64,000 bases of DNA from Drechslerella dactyloides (lineage: Eukaryota > Ascomycota > Orbiliomycetes > Orbiliales > Orbiliaceae), in the NCBI GenBank assembly GCA_020064725.1, contig JAGTWJ010000006.1, positions 682,001 through 746,000 of the forward strand, read 5' to 3'. This document shows, in pieces, positions 12,961 to 24,551 of the stretch (positions are counted from its first letter, which is position 1; each line of letters starts with the position of its first letter). A program made the position numbers and the translations under genes. The notes beneath the pieces were generated by a model, which saw nothing but the letters and a program-made list of their open reading frames with translations, was not told where the DNA came from and ran no database searches.

Positions 12961-15039
12961 TATGGTCTTTAAGTTGACCGATGGTTCTCAAGAGAGAAGC
13001 CATCAATCAAGGGTGAAGCAGGCTGGTTAAATACATGAATGGGGGCGGCGCCTTCGAAGCTATACCATGCTATACACAGACGCATGCTCAAGACAACCGG
13101 TAGCCGACAATCCGGTCAATCATATCAATTTGCGATGACAGACAACAACAAATTAAGCGTACGTCTACGGAAATTAGCTTTGTGTAATTTAGAAGCAATA
13201 CAAGTAATATTGGTTGTATATACAGAAACCACCACCGCCTACATGTTATCGCATGCACCATCTAGCGCGAGAGAAAATCTGATATCCATGCGCGTATATA
13301 TGTGGAAGTAGCCCAAGGTAGCAAGACTACCGTATGCTAGCATATATGAATTCTAATGTATTTTCTTATTTTTATTATTGGCATCGCCAGATGCATTACT
13401 ATCGATTTTCTTTATCTAACGAGGCAAAGACGCCGCTCTCACCTTGCACCAGCCACCTGCATAGCACTCTGGACTGAAATTATATACAATACAATATGGT
13501 TTTGGCTATCGCTGACATGAATGACTGCTCCCCGGCTTCCAAGATATACGTTTTCAATGGACTCCGCCGGCGGATATCGCCATGGCACCAGTTAACTTGA
13601 CTTTCACGATACCGGGGAGGGGTATTTCGAGCGGTGTCTGCCTTCCGCGCAGCTATACCTGAGCTGATCAGCAGTATCCAATCATCAGCATTCCGTGGGG
13701 GGAAGCCAAACCGGCAGGTTTCGGTGCGTAGCGCTTCCGTCGCCGTGTCATGCGCGGCCTGCGAACACGCGCGTTCGACAGCGTCGGCGTCGGCGTCAAC
13801 ATCCTGCGCGGGCGCTGCGCTGTTGGATCCGCGGAGGGTATGTAAGCCCTCTCTTTCTTCTTCCTCCCACCACTGCCACCCCACAACCCACCACCGAACC
13901 TCCCAAGCCACCGAGAAACCGCAACCGGTAAGCGGGCCACCAATGCCCACCGAGGCCGTCCTCCACTCCGTTACCGACCAGCGAGCTAGCCTCCAAGACC
14001 CCCCGCCTTGTACCGGCCGGGCTCACGAGCTAATGTTGTAATAGCAGGCGCTTCGAAGGAAGGAAGGACCATCATCGCTGTTACAACACGCCTTTCCCCT
14101 CCATCGTTACGTTCCCAACTTCAATCGAACGATAATCTTTTCTAACCTCTTAAACACCTCCAGTAAGCCCGGTAGATCAATACCGGTGGACGTAGTTGAT
14201 TGGCTGAGTATCAACTTAAAGCATTTCCCATCCTATCGGTAAATGATATATCCGTGCCAATTAACATTTATGGCATCCAAAGGGTAAACGCTACAAGTCG
14301 AGGCTTCTTAATTCCAAACTACGTAAATGCCCGTCTGAAGTAATGCACGATACGATTGGAAAGAGTTAATTGAGGGGATAAGATAGTAAGTACTCACTCA
14401 CCTCCGTCCAATATGAGGTTGATATACACAGCTTCGAGTCCAATGTATATTACATTCACTGGGTAGGTACACGTATACGTAGCAAGAGTAGTCAAATTAT
14501 ATATATATACTTCTAATAACGTGAGTCGACAACGATGTAAAATGTGTATGAATATGTTATCATGGGTATGCGTAGGGATACAATCCGGAAGACGGTAGCT
14601 AACTCGAGCGATAATATAAGAAATAAACATAGATAACAATAGCCTAAACAATAGAGCTATCCTGCATCAAATCTTATCATCAATAGCTAAAAGCAGCTTC
14701 GATCGAGCAATCTTTCTTACGGATCCAATTATACCACAGACCTTAGTTTCGTAAACCGGGAACTAGATTGCCCGTAGCAATAATACCGGTATCACCAATA
14801 TTATCACGCGAACTCATCTTCTTATATTGGAATAGGTACCATTCCGAATTCAAAGACTTCTGGATCGATAGCATATGTGATTCGATCGGTAATGGCCCGG
14901 ATTATCGCCTCAAGTTATATGATAATGATAAGCACGCATATTTACAATCGTCACCCTCCTTCCCAACCATGATTGGCGAGTTGGCGGAAGGGGCCATGGA
15001 CGAGATCCCGGCCAAGCAAAGATGCGGGTCCCCGAGCAG
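12961..15039. other. No confident gene; weak coding candidates only
   Basis: A plus-strand frame at 13039-13311 (90 codons) and overlapping frames on both strands at 13480-14041 have no recognisable domain. Around 13850-13930 the plus strand is C/T-rich like a fungal 5' UTR and is followed by ATG 13943, but the frame closes after 32 codons. 14040-14700 is intergenic-like. None is called as a gene. Confidence 0.5.
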
Positions 15040-15765
15040 CTACCTCATACTGAAGATCGAGCTCCGCATTCTGCCAGCTTCCGTGGCCATCATCGCCTCC
15101 ATCATCATTCTCCCGTCTTGGCCACCGGGCCCGGTACCGTAAACCTGTTGACCAAACATTCTCAGCTGCATAGGCATGGACGAATCGTCGTAATATCCAA
15201 GGATATCCTCCTTATCGGGAGATGCTCGGAGGGACTGCCATTCCTCGGTATCTAGACCGTATTGGACGCAATCCAGGGATTTATCCGGCGTCCACCAAGC
15301 CGGCAAAAGATGACGCTTCTCCTCGACGAGACGAAGAAATCGACGAAAGCCTTGAGAACTATCCGTCGCCCCACCCAACACGGAGTCGGGATCTGCGATC
15401 CCTTGGAGGTTGAGGCTATCTTTGGTGCGCATGCGATAAGTATCGATCAGGAGCTTGAAGGTATCCTTTTCCGAACGATGATGCAGCCAGGTTTCGGCAT
15501 CGAGCAGGTGGAAGGGTTTATCCGGCTTTCCGGCCAAAGCCGGCGGCGCTGTGGGTGCGGCGGATGCTGCTGGAGATGCTGCTGGAGATGCCGCTGGTGG
15601 AGAGGCCGGCGCCGATTTGCCGCAGACCTTCCTATGTGGCTTCCAGTGGGCTTTTTGGCAGCCCCTCGAGCAGTAATATTCGGAGCTGCATTTGGCGCAG
15701 CGCTTGAGGTTAACGCCACCCGTCTTGCAGTTCGCGCAGGATTTCGGTGAGCTCGCGGGGTCCAT
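15040..15765 (-). CDS. MYND-type zinc finger protein
   Basis: An intact single-exon frame of 241 residues. The N-terminus carries a complete MYND finger: Cys10-x2-Cys13, Cys23-x2-Cys26, Cys32-x3-Cys36, then His44-x3-Cys48, including YYCSRGCQKAHWKPHRKVC. The family uses this zinc-binding module for protein-protein contacts, mostly in regulatory complexes; no SET or other catalytic domain follows, so no enzyme activity is suggested. Residues about 50-78 are an Ala/Pro-rich linker made of repeats of PAAS, encoded by 12-bp tandem repeats near 15564-15599. The rest (about 80-241) is charged with a WW-rich segment (PAWWTPDKSLDCVQYGLD) and ends in a Met-rich tail. The start is the first ATG, 9 codons before the finger. 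Overlapping plus-strand frames are shadows. Role in the cell unknown; family call is firm. Confidence 0.88.
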   Translation of the reverse strand: MDPASSPKSCANCKTGGVNLKRCAKCSSEYYCSRGCQKAHWKPHRKVCGKSAPASPPAASPAASPAASAAPTAPPALAGKPDKPFHLLDAETWLHHRSEKDTFKLLIDTYRMRTKDSLNLQGIADPDSVLGGATDSSQGFRRFLRLVEEKRHLLPAWWTPDKSLDCVQYGLDTEEWQSLRASPDKEDILGYYDDSSMPMQLRMFGQQVYGTGPGGQDGRMMMEAMMATEAGRMRSSIFSMR

Positions 15766-17931
15766 CGGAGCTGGACTCCTTGATAGGGATGCTTAAGTGT
15801 GCGCGCCCAGGCGTGCCGTTAGAGCGATATGGTCATTGCGAATCAAGGCAAAAGAACAAGGGCCACGAACCGAAATCGAATATCGTAACGCCGAGCGTAC
15901 GCTTCGCCGACAGGCGTCGAAGAACTGGGACGATTGCTTTCCGGTTTGCGGCGGTGGGGAGAGGGAAGGGCCAGCGGACAGCTAGCTGGATGTTGGTCCG
16001 GTGGAGTTCTTTCAGCTGGACAGCGATTCCCCTAGCCCAGAGCAGGATGGCAATATTCTTAGCAGATTAACGTGGTGCCCTGCGCTGCGCACGTGCTGCG
16101 TTACACGGAACTGAGAAACAGAACAGGCTGAAACCAGAGAGCAATCTTCTCGATTAAAATCCGCTCAATTGGGGAAAACGTCACGGCTCAAGAAGCTCGG
16201 AATCAGAGATCTTCCACCGCATGGATTATGAAATGATTCCAAGGAAGCCTCTTGCCAACATGCAACACCGGGCATGGTCTGGAACCAAATCACCCCAACT
16301 TTCAGCCATGCATGCTTTGGGCAGTTGGTGCTGCGGACAAAAAGTTCCCCGAGCAACAAGTTGGGATTCGGGCTTCCATCTGATTGTTCCCGGCTCGATG
16401 AGCAAAAGGCTCAGCTCCTTCCCCTCTCATGGTCAAACGGAGGGGAAGACCACTCATATGGAATCGCCAACAGTAAATTAATGGCTTGATTCATCCTGTT
16501 GATTAGAGGCATCCGCCAAGTTACAACATTTCCAAATCTTATATAACGTTACTTGCTATATTATAGAATAGTAAATTGGTAGTGTATCTTCAAGCGTAAC
16601 TTGCTCACCGCCATAAATGCTGGTGCTCTCGGCTGTCATTAACCGGACTTTGTGTACGTGTATGTACATACATCAAGTCCTGCCGCCCTGGGCGGTGCAT
16701 ACACCCTCCGTATAACAAGCTTTCATTAACAGTTCCGCTTACTCGAGGTCGTACCCAAATGGGGATTATTAATACCCCAACTGGGCTGAAAGGAGGACGC
16801 TGACGGCTGATCTGAGGGAGAGTTCAAGAGTTTATAATAAACTAGTTTATTGCTAAGCTGAATCTGAGACGAAATTTGTATGATGTCACGTGAAGAGGTC
16901 TGGATTTTGAGTCCCAGAGCTGGCGAAATTGGCTGCTGGGCTGACGTCTTGGCACCACCAAGTCCTTGTGCAGGGACGCTTTGGTAAGTCCTCCTTTCCG
17001 TCGGGCAAATGCAGATCGCAGGCGCTCGAGAGCTCGCGGAAAAGGCGAAAGGTGACAATCGGTAGCAGGGGAAACTCCATACAGTCAGCTCAACTTCAGC
17101 ATCGCATCGCAAGCCTATGTTCGTAGGATGTCTTCACTCGCATATTACAACAGAACCAATGTGTGTATGGCCAATGCGCCGCCTCATGTTCATATCAATA
17201 TCGGTATTCATGTATTCACTACACACCCTCAATTGCGAGATAACGAACCCAAGTAATATATATCCGTCAAGTTGATGCGAAGTGGTATTCTCTTCTCAAC
17301 ATACAATCCATACCTCTCGAATCACCCAAGATAACAAGCTCATTCATCCACGATCAGTCTCGACTACAGCAAGTATCTACAAAACCCGGTGACTAGAAAG
17401 AACAACCATAAATCCTGAAAAATAAATTTTCAACGTGAAGCTCGTTCGAACGTAACCGAAAGACAGAGTGGCGGCTCGTGTAGGAATGGTGTCCACGGGA
17501 TGGGTTCAACTCTAACGTCGATATATGGAATGATATCCCTACAGCCGTCCAATTCGATACGCCTGTCGGGCGAACCGAGCAAGCCGAACACCTGCTTCGA
17601 AGAACTAGCGTGGTTATGATTTAAGACCGACCCATCACGATCGCACAACCAGCTTAACTGACGTATTCAACAAAGCGGCAATAACGCATCCACTTGGAGA
17701 AAGACGGCTTGGGGCCGCTAATGTCGTGCGGTTCAACTCGCGGCGGGTTTGCTTGAGCTTACCCTATAATGTTATTTGATGCTAATCACTGCGTTTGGCC
17801 GGTGTTACGCAGAGAAAATAATGGTGACATTTTGAGAAGCCGGTAAGATCTGGACCATCGCCAACGGAAATCGAAAGCATAACCAAGATGCAACTCTTCC
17901 TCGTAGTTCTCGAAATTACCAGCTTCTTGGG
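15766..17931. other. No confident gene; weak coding candidates only
   Basis: GC-normal. On the minus strand 16886-17080 (start MEFPLLPIVTFRLFRELSS) and 17430-17648 read like protein but are short, have no recognised domain and could be exons or relics. 16120-16720 and 17130-17420 look intergenic. The minus-strand stretch just below 17932 has an open frame out of phase with the gene above it, so that gene's C-terminus might be longer. Confidence 0.4.
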
Positions 17932-18999
17932 TCAATAATACTCCTGGAGGCTCTGATGTGCGACTGAATGAACCCGGCCAGAGCTCGTCTCAAGCAGATG
18001 TATATCGGTCCCATAGCCGGCCGCGTAGGCGACCAGGTCCATGGTATCGATTGAGATGCCCCTGTGCGTATAAGTTTTAAATGTTGATATCTCAGCTGCC
18101 GCTAGGTAATATTGAGAATAAACGTCGTGGTGACTGTCAGCGAGGAGGGGAAGGAAGGGCGGGACCGAATTCGCCCGGGAGAAGGTGCTGCGGGCGGCGG
18201 CGCCAACCATCGCACGGTAGGCTAAGTGGGAATCATACATCGCACCACTGGATCAGGGGCGGGAACGCAGTCGACCGGCCCATGGGCTGGTAACGATCAT
18301 GGGGCGAGAGCGTAGCCGACCGACCCACGGGCTGGTGATAGCTGTAGCTGTAGCGATGGCGCGGGTTTTGTTCTTCCGCTGCGTTTCGAGCCTGGATTCG
18401 TTTGCGATCATGCCGAAGGTGTTGCCGCTAGTAGCGCGAATCTTGGCCGGCCTTGCTGGGTCTTCATCCGCGACGTGCCGGCGCTTTTTCCCGCACGACG
18501 TTTTAAGCACTGTCTTATTTATAGAGAGCAGCGGAGTCGGGACGGTTGGGGGAGTGGAGGGTGTGCTGCTGATAGGTGTGGTACACGCGGAACTATCAGA
18601 TGGGATATCGATATCGATGTCCCATTCCGCTACTAGTCTCTTCATCTCCCTTTTATACCTCCGTTTTATCGGTGAGGGGGTACGACCGATCGGCCATTCT
18701 TCAGCGACGTCGCGACCATATTTAGCCCGTCTGCAGCCTTGAACTATTCTGAGTAGTATGTCAAGCTTTAAATCGAGTTCCGCAGTAAATATAGCAGTTT
18801 CTTCATCACTTTTTTTCCAAACTGGAGTATTGCCGGGGGGGAGGAGGAAGGCGCCTTGCGTGTCGACGACATCAGGAAAATCCTATAGATAACCTGGGTA
18901 GTTAGGGTATAACCGGGTAACAGAGTGGGCGGCAGCTTGCACACTTACGGTAGCCATATGGCTCCAGTCGTCGCCGGCGTGGGCTAAGGTATCAGCCAT
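17932..18999 (-). CDS. Hypothetical protein, three-exon model
   Basis: Not recognised. Exon 1 is 18949-18999 (start MADTLAHAGDDWSHMAT); intron 18883-18948 has GTAAGT...CTATAG in phase 0; a long frame then runs to 17932. An in-frame TGA at 18253-18255 splits it. Two models: a protein of 226 residues ending there, or an 81-nt in-frame intron (18248-18328, donor GTGGGT, acceptor CCAG) that removes the stop and gives 306 residues. Visible features: acidic DIDIDIPSD near the middle, a Ser/Thr/Pro-rich stretch, and a basic GKKRR that may be a nuclear signal. Two 15-codon units (TSPWVGRLRSRP and TSPWAGRLRSRP) lie just before the stop. Their six nucleotide differences are all transitions and five are silent, which argues that this part is or was translated. 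The last 103 codons (from MYDSHLAYRAMVG) stay open. The neighbour upstream is the kinase relic; no functional link is shown. Confidence 0.6.
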
Positions 19000-19040
19000 T
19001 TGACACGTTGTCTATGGATAAGGTTACAATGGGTTGACAA

Positions 19041-19074
19041 GAAGAGATTGTTCTCAGGAAGAGATTGTTCTCAG
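19041..19074. repeat. 17-bp tandem duplication in a promoter
   Basis: GAAGAGATTGTTCTCAG twice in a row (19041-19057, 19058-19074), 42-75 bp upstream of the start at 18999. Could be a duplicated regulator site or replication slippage. Confidence 0.8.
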
Positions 19075-19363
19075 GGGAGTTTGTTTACAAGAAGAGGAGT
19101 TGGTGCTCTTGGCGGTGACTCAGCAAAATCACGCGGCGCCAACGTCAGAATGCGGCGCCACAGTTTGCAGTCAACCTACACCGAGCTAGTCTCGAGGCTC
19201 AAGCACGGAGCGTAAATCTATTCATATAGGTACATTCGGAGCCTTGGGGACCATATGTACTCTTGCTTCAATACCGGCCAGTTGGAATTCGGAAGGAAGC
19301 AGCTTTGATCTATGCATCACCATTCGCACCACGACCACTGCGGCCCGTCATGTTGGAGTGCCG

Positions 19364-21334
19364 TCACACCTCCCCGCATTCGAGTTCATCGGCAAAACGT
19401 ACTCTTTTGACTCTCGCGCATTCCGGCAGAAAGGACGAGCCCCAGTCGAGGTGCTCAAGAACTTTGTCGATGTCGATACGCTGCTGGTAGTTCCCCGCCC
19501 AGGGATGTCTCAACATCTCAACAAGGAGTGCGCCAACTGCGACGGAAACAAGAGGTCAGTGACTTCGAATATCCACTTTGTCATATCTCTCCAAACAGCC
19601 TCCGGACCACGCCCCACCAGGTCAATGTCTGTGCGGGAATACTCACGATGTATGTGGCCTTCGGCTGGCGATTGTCTCGCAGTCTGGTGATCCCCGGTCA
19701 GTCTCTCGATGGCGCTACCATAACTCTGCTGGAAAGCCGGTCGCAGCTTTTCATTTTCTTGGCCATCGCGCCACGGGTTTATTGGGAGCTTCCACGGGTG
19801 GTGTCCGTAGGTCAGTTCGTACCCGATGACACCCATGGCCCAGATGTCAGCGGCGAGATCATACTCCTTCATCTCACGCTCGGGCGCGAGATAGCCGATC
19901 GTGCCTCCTCTGCCCGGTGTGGGCTGAATTGTGGCACCAGCTTTGAGGTGCACGGATGTGCCGACGTCGAGGAGAACCGGTCTTGGGGGCTTCCCGATGA
20001 GTCCAATGTTGGCTGGCTTCAGGTCGCTATGTAGCCAGCGCTGGTCATGCATGACTTTAACACCCAGCAACGCACTACGGAACACACCCGCTACCTCCAT
20101 CGACATGCCTTTGCTTCCTCTATCGAACGATGACCTGGCTTTAGGCTGCGGCCGAAAAGAGGAAGGTGAAAAAAGAGGTCAGTGTGGGGACTCACCCTGT
20201 GCTTTCAGTTCTAATCATATCGTCGAGCGTTCGGGGCGTCATTGGCTGGAGGACGATGGCAACTTTGTCGAATGCCCCCCTTTTGAATGAGAATTCTTCT
20301 CCCGAGAGATATAGCACCTCAATCTGGTGTATGATTCACCCATTGTTATCAAACTTCTGAGCCATATCTGTCACTGCTGTATTTGTTGCAATTTCTTTCT
20401 TTGTGATGTTTGCTGTTGTGTGGGTCCGCTCGACAATCTTTATGGTGGTGATTTCATTTTTTGTATTGGTGGCCAGGAATATTCTCCCTTAGATGCCTTT
20501 GTTGAGTGGTTGTCTGAGGGCCTATTGTCCAATTATCTGTGTGTTATGTGGTGGAGTTGGTATTTTGAAGGGGATGAACTGCGGAGCCCAGCTCAAAGAG
20601 GTGGTAAAGTACTAGACACAATTCTGCTAGAAGGCTTTGGTCTCAGCATAATCAGTATACTGAAGAATGTACTTGAGTCTGTTGAATCCAATCTTCATCG
20701 TGTACTGGTTCAAGGCAAACAAACCTCATTTAATCAAATGGCTGTTGACCATGGGCTGCGCCAGTTGAGATTTAGAACAACTGGCTATAAACAAAGCCCT
20801 GTTGTCTGGAGTGAAGTTAAGCTGTGCATAGAGGTCCCGGAGATTAATACCATACTTCTTTGTGAAAGACCTTGTGCAGAGAAGCATATCCGCGGCGGTG
20901 TTCTTCTCCAACAAGCTTGTCCTTAGCAAGCTAGTTCTCAATAAGTTGCCCCTCTGTAGGCCTTTTCCTATGGTCCATCTAAGGAAGAGATTCAATGGAG
21001 AAAGCTTAAAACCTACACAAAAACAGCTGATCCAGATTATGCTGGACTGTTGTGTCTTTTTTTTAATGTTTGTGTCAAGTTCTGTCAAACTCATATCACT
21101 GGTTTTACTGTCACTCTGTGAAGTCCGCTGCTTTATCTTGAGTTTATATTGAAGTACATTGCCATTGTACTCCTGCTGGGATTTTGTGAGCCACATGCGG
21201 GCGCGGGCGTTGGTGAGGGCGTCATCCCCGCCGGCGTTCTGACAACCAGCGGTGAGCACGTCGTATGTGTCGCTGAATGCCAGTCTAGCGAGGGCGTTCG
21301 CGGGGGTCAGTGTAACGAAAACCAGATTCTTCAT
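19364..21334 (-). pseudogene. Fungal protein kinase gene, disrupted by a RIP-like patch
   Basis: Minus-strand gene with exons 20196-21334, 19647-20134 and 19364-19536. Introns 20135-20195 and 19537-19646 both start GTGAGT and end in AG; the spliced frame is exactly 600 codons. Residues 1-200 are an N-terminal region of unknown family. The kinase domain follows: beta-3 Lys299 (TTIKIVE), hinge near VAIVLQPMTPRTLDD, catalytic loop HSDLKPANIG with Asp417 (HSD in place of HRD), DVG in place of DFG at Asp436, APE at 463-465, DIWAMG at 476. The C-lobe ends with LLVEMLRHPWAGNYQQRI and the protein ends ECGEV. Six in-frame stops lie at codons 203, 236, 241, 271, 282 and 333 (20338-20728); all are one or two transitions from Trp, Gln or Arg codons. 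The 3' half and both introns look unharmed. Probably inactive; the DVG and HSD variants suggest a divergent kinase even before damage. Confidence 0.85.
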
Positions 21335-23103
21335 CGCGCGATATTGCTTGCGGCGGAGAGTATTGCGATAGAGACTGTGTAGGAAGAATCTACAGTGGTC
21401 AGTAAGTTTAAGCGTCGACGGCGCGCGGAGGCGACGACTAGTTCGCTGGAGGATGCCTTACTCATCCTCGAGTCCGCCTAATATATTACAGTTCGCTGCG
21501 CGGAAACTATCTAAAAGTCGTCCAATACGGCACTCCGGCTCACACAGCCCGAGAGCGTACTGGCGTTATGCATTCCCTCTCGACAGCCCTTTCATCCTCC
21601 AGTCTGTCCCACTCTGGGAGTGCTCGCTCTCGAATTGGGTCCGGACGACACTCCGCATACAGAGGCGGGCGGACCAGAAGTTAGGAAGTGGCTGGTAGAT
21701 TTTGCTCCCGACCTGCAAGGTGGTATGCGCGCAGCGAACGCCATGAAACCAGGATAAATTCGTACCTACATTCGTCGAATCAGCGTTAGAGATCGCGTTA
21801 CAACATAAAACCGGGTGTGATTGATGCTGCACAATACTCGCACCAACAAGTCTCCGGACATAGTGGGGCCGGACAGCTGGCCCCGTGAGCTCTAGAAAGT
21901 ATAAGCAATCAACCTGCATCGATGAGGCACAGCACGACTGCATAATGGCGGCCAGGGCAGGGAAATGGACAGCCCCTTGTTTACCTTCCTTGTCGGCGAC
22001 TATGTTCGTGGACAGCGTTCGAGGGGGCCAATTGGATAGTCTTAGGACGGCAGAACGGGGCCGGTTATGGTTAGCGGCGATTGGAGAAAATCCAAATCAT
22101 GCCGAGCGACACGCCAGGGCTGGCGACCGACCCGGCTCCACCTCGGCTCGCGAGCTCGGCCCACTTCAGTCGTTGGGGGTTGCAAAAAGCAAAAGCTCGC
22201 GGTGTGCCTGTTTGTATGCGCTGTCGCCTCCCAAGCCGACCGGCCCTGTCGAATTAGCAGCCGCTCCAGCATGCAGCCGACTCGGCCAACCTCACGCAAC
22301 ACATGGCAAGAGCCTGGTAACAACCACGAGCAGTCGGCGCAACAGCAAACCTATCTATTTCATTCTTTCACTTCCTGAAATCTGCTGGCAGCGGGTCTTC
22401 GGTAATCTATTTGCACCGCATTCTTGTTTTTCAAAAGACTTGCTATGGACGACATCCACTCGCGGTATGGTGCTTGATCCTTCTCTCCTATGGTCTCAAC
22501 ATACATGTATATATATTATATATTTTGTGTGTTCATAACACATACATATAAGTTGTAAGTTGCCTCACAAGACCACACTTGTTTAGCTTTTAGTTTTCGA
22601 GTCACCAGGTAACTATTAGACAGTAGTTTATATAATATTGCAATGAGCCTAAAATAGTCCGCTACAGATTCTAGGCTGTTTTACTACTTGCAACCTACAT
22701 TAGATATCATCAAATTAGCCGCGAGGATATAGTTTCTGAGTTTACAGACTAGCAGTAATCAAATCAGAGGCTGCAACTATACACTAATATATAACAATAA
22801 CATCATGACACCACAGCATCTGCCTTTGGCGGCTCCACAGCATGAATCATGATCTAATGTTGTGCTCTATACTCAATTGGTGTTTGCTCTTCGTATCTGG
22901 GATAATGCAGAGCGCGCGATCTCGCAGCGCAGCGCACGTAGCAATGTTACAGCTACACAGGCTGGGCGGGGTGAGACGCTGCTACCCTTGTTGATGGTGT
23001 CGATGCACTCACGGTGGCCCGGCCCAACACCACCAAACGAGCTCTTGGTGAGATAGTAAGAGCAATTAATAGAACACATAATAGATGTTATAACCTGACG
23101 CCG

Positions 23104-23124
23104 TAGATTCTAAGCTAGAATCTA
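23104..23124. repeat. Perfect short inverted repeat
   Basis: TAGATTCTA, 3-bp loop, TAGAATCTA. No gene adjacent to assign a role. Confidence 0.7.
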
Positions 23125-24517
23125 ACGTTGATTACAGTCTATAAGCGAGGATCCATGGACCCAGCGCCCAGGACCAGAGTTACCCAGTCTCCAGTCGAAC
23201 GCCGGACCAACCGCTATCTCTACTGAGGTAATGGGCCTAAAATGGAGAAACGTCCAGCTACAGACCATGTTTGGTGGCGAGATATGAAGACGAGATATCT
23301 AATCTCTTCGTATATCAAGTAGCTGGAGAGCAAGAGAAGGGGAGGCGGGAAGGATAGCTGTAGAGTCCATTGGATGAACGGTAAAGAGTATGGATGAGAT
23401 ATGATGGTTCAATTTCGAGACTGCAGACTGTGAATATTGATTAAAGTCGCAAAAACCATATACGTCTGGCTAAGGGGGCCAAGATAACCTCCAGCAGTCA
23501 GCCAAGAGATAAAGGATCTAGATACTCTGTGCAGATGCCCGAGCGCTTACCCACCTCGAGGCCTGATCACAATTCTAGGATTTATGTGTCTAACACCCTA
23601 GAGACATACTACTAGCACTATATATCTGCCCAAAAAAAGCCCTTCATCACTCACCATATAGAACTATTTATAAGCTGCCAGCTCTGCAAAATATTTAATG
23701 TTTTCTAGAATCACCGTGTTCGCTGTCATGTATTTAGAAACCAAGCAACAACTTAAGTATCAATCTGTATGCACACTAGTACACCCTCCTTGCCTTGTGA
23801 CATTTGTGTATTATCTTGATACCTCGGCTAGTGTCTATACGATTTCTTACACCCTTTCCACGATTCTTCAATCCACCTCGTCGTCCTCCTACAGCCAGAG
23901 TCCCATGAGTCTCAGTCCATCAGCTATCATCGCAGCAATACCTTCGCCGAGAAGCACTGATATCAGACTATATTCGATTATATTCTCCAATCCTCTATAC
24001 GGCACCTTCCATTATTGAATAGTTTCGTGCTGCTGATTCAAAACGAATGGACGCTAACCAAAAGATTGTACACTTTAGTTCGCACTACCTACTGTTGCTG
24101 CTTTCGATACTCTGTGGGTTAGCCAACGGGCATTCATGGGTACAAACAAATCTCATCACGACTTTAACTATAACAATTGATCAGTCGGGCTTAAATGATA
24201 ACCAATATGATATATAGCCTGACGAACTCACTTGTGCTAGCGGGCCCTTCTTTAAGAGTAACCAAATAAAGGGGTATATCAGGAACTTTGGTATTTTAAT
24301 ATCTCTCCCTTACATACCGCATCAAAAAATGTATCCCTTGCTGGTTAACTGCGATATCCATCTACTAGTTGGCCGCCAATCCACCTCCATCGACGCTGAC
24401 ACAACTTACCGCTTTCTGCAACTCAATTCCACCACACCTGTCTGCCCCCTGGTCGCACGTCGCCTGGCAAAACCCCAGCCTTCCCAAAACTCAGAGCGAC
24501 CCCTGGTGATCTCATTC

Positions 24518-24551
24518 GTGGAAAAACCCTTCGAAGGAAGGGTTTTTCCAC
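24518..24551. repeat. Perfect 15-bp hairpin with 4-base loop
   Basis: GTGGAAAAACCCTTC, loop GAAG, then the exact inverse. It lies in a GC-normal intergenic region. It could be a folded RNA element, an old inverted duplication or a remnant of mobile-element ends; nothing nearby decides. Confidence 0.85.

Noticed and set aside
13480..14041. Overlapping 156- and 135-codon frames on opposite strands
   Set aside because: GC-rich low-complexity sequence; neither strand has recognised motifs.
16165..16489. Short frames on both strands
   Set aside because: Overlapping, no domain, no support for one strand over the other.
18299..18742. 147-codon plus-strand frame
   Set aside because: Antisense to the spliced 17932-18999 gene, whose repeat units show silent-site bias on the minus strand.
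20327..20926. 199-codon plus-strand frame
   Set aside because: Lies antisense across the damaged kinase exon, whose frame, splice sites and motifs are continuous on the minus strand.
21885..22538. 217-codon plus-strand frame with overlapping minus-strand frame
   Set aside because: GC-driven; no domain, no intron structure, competing frames on both strands.
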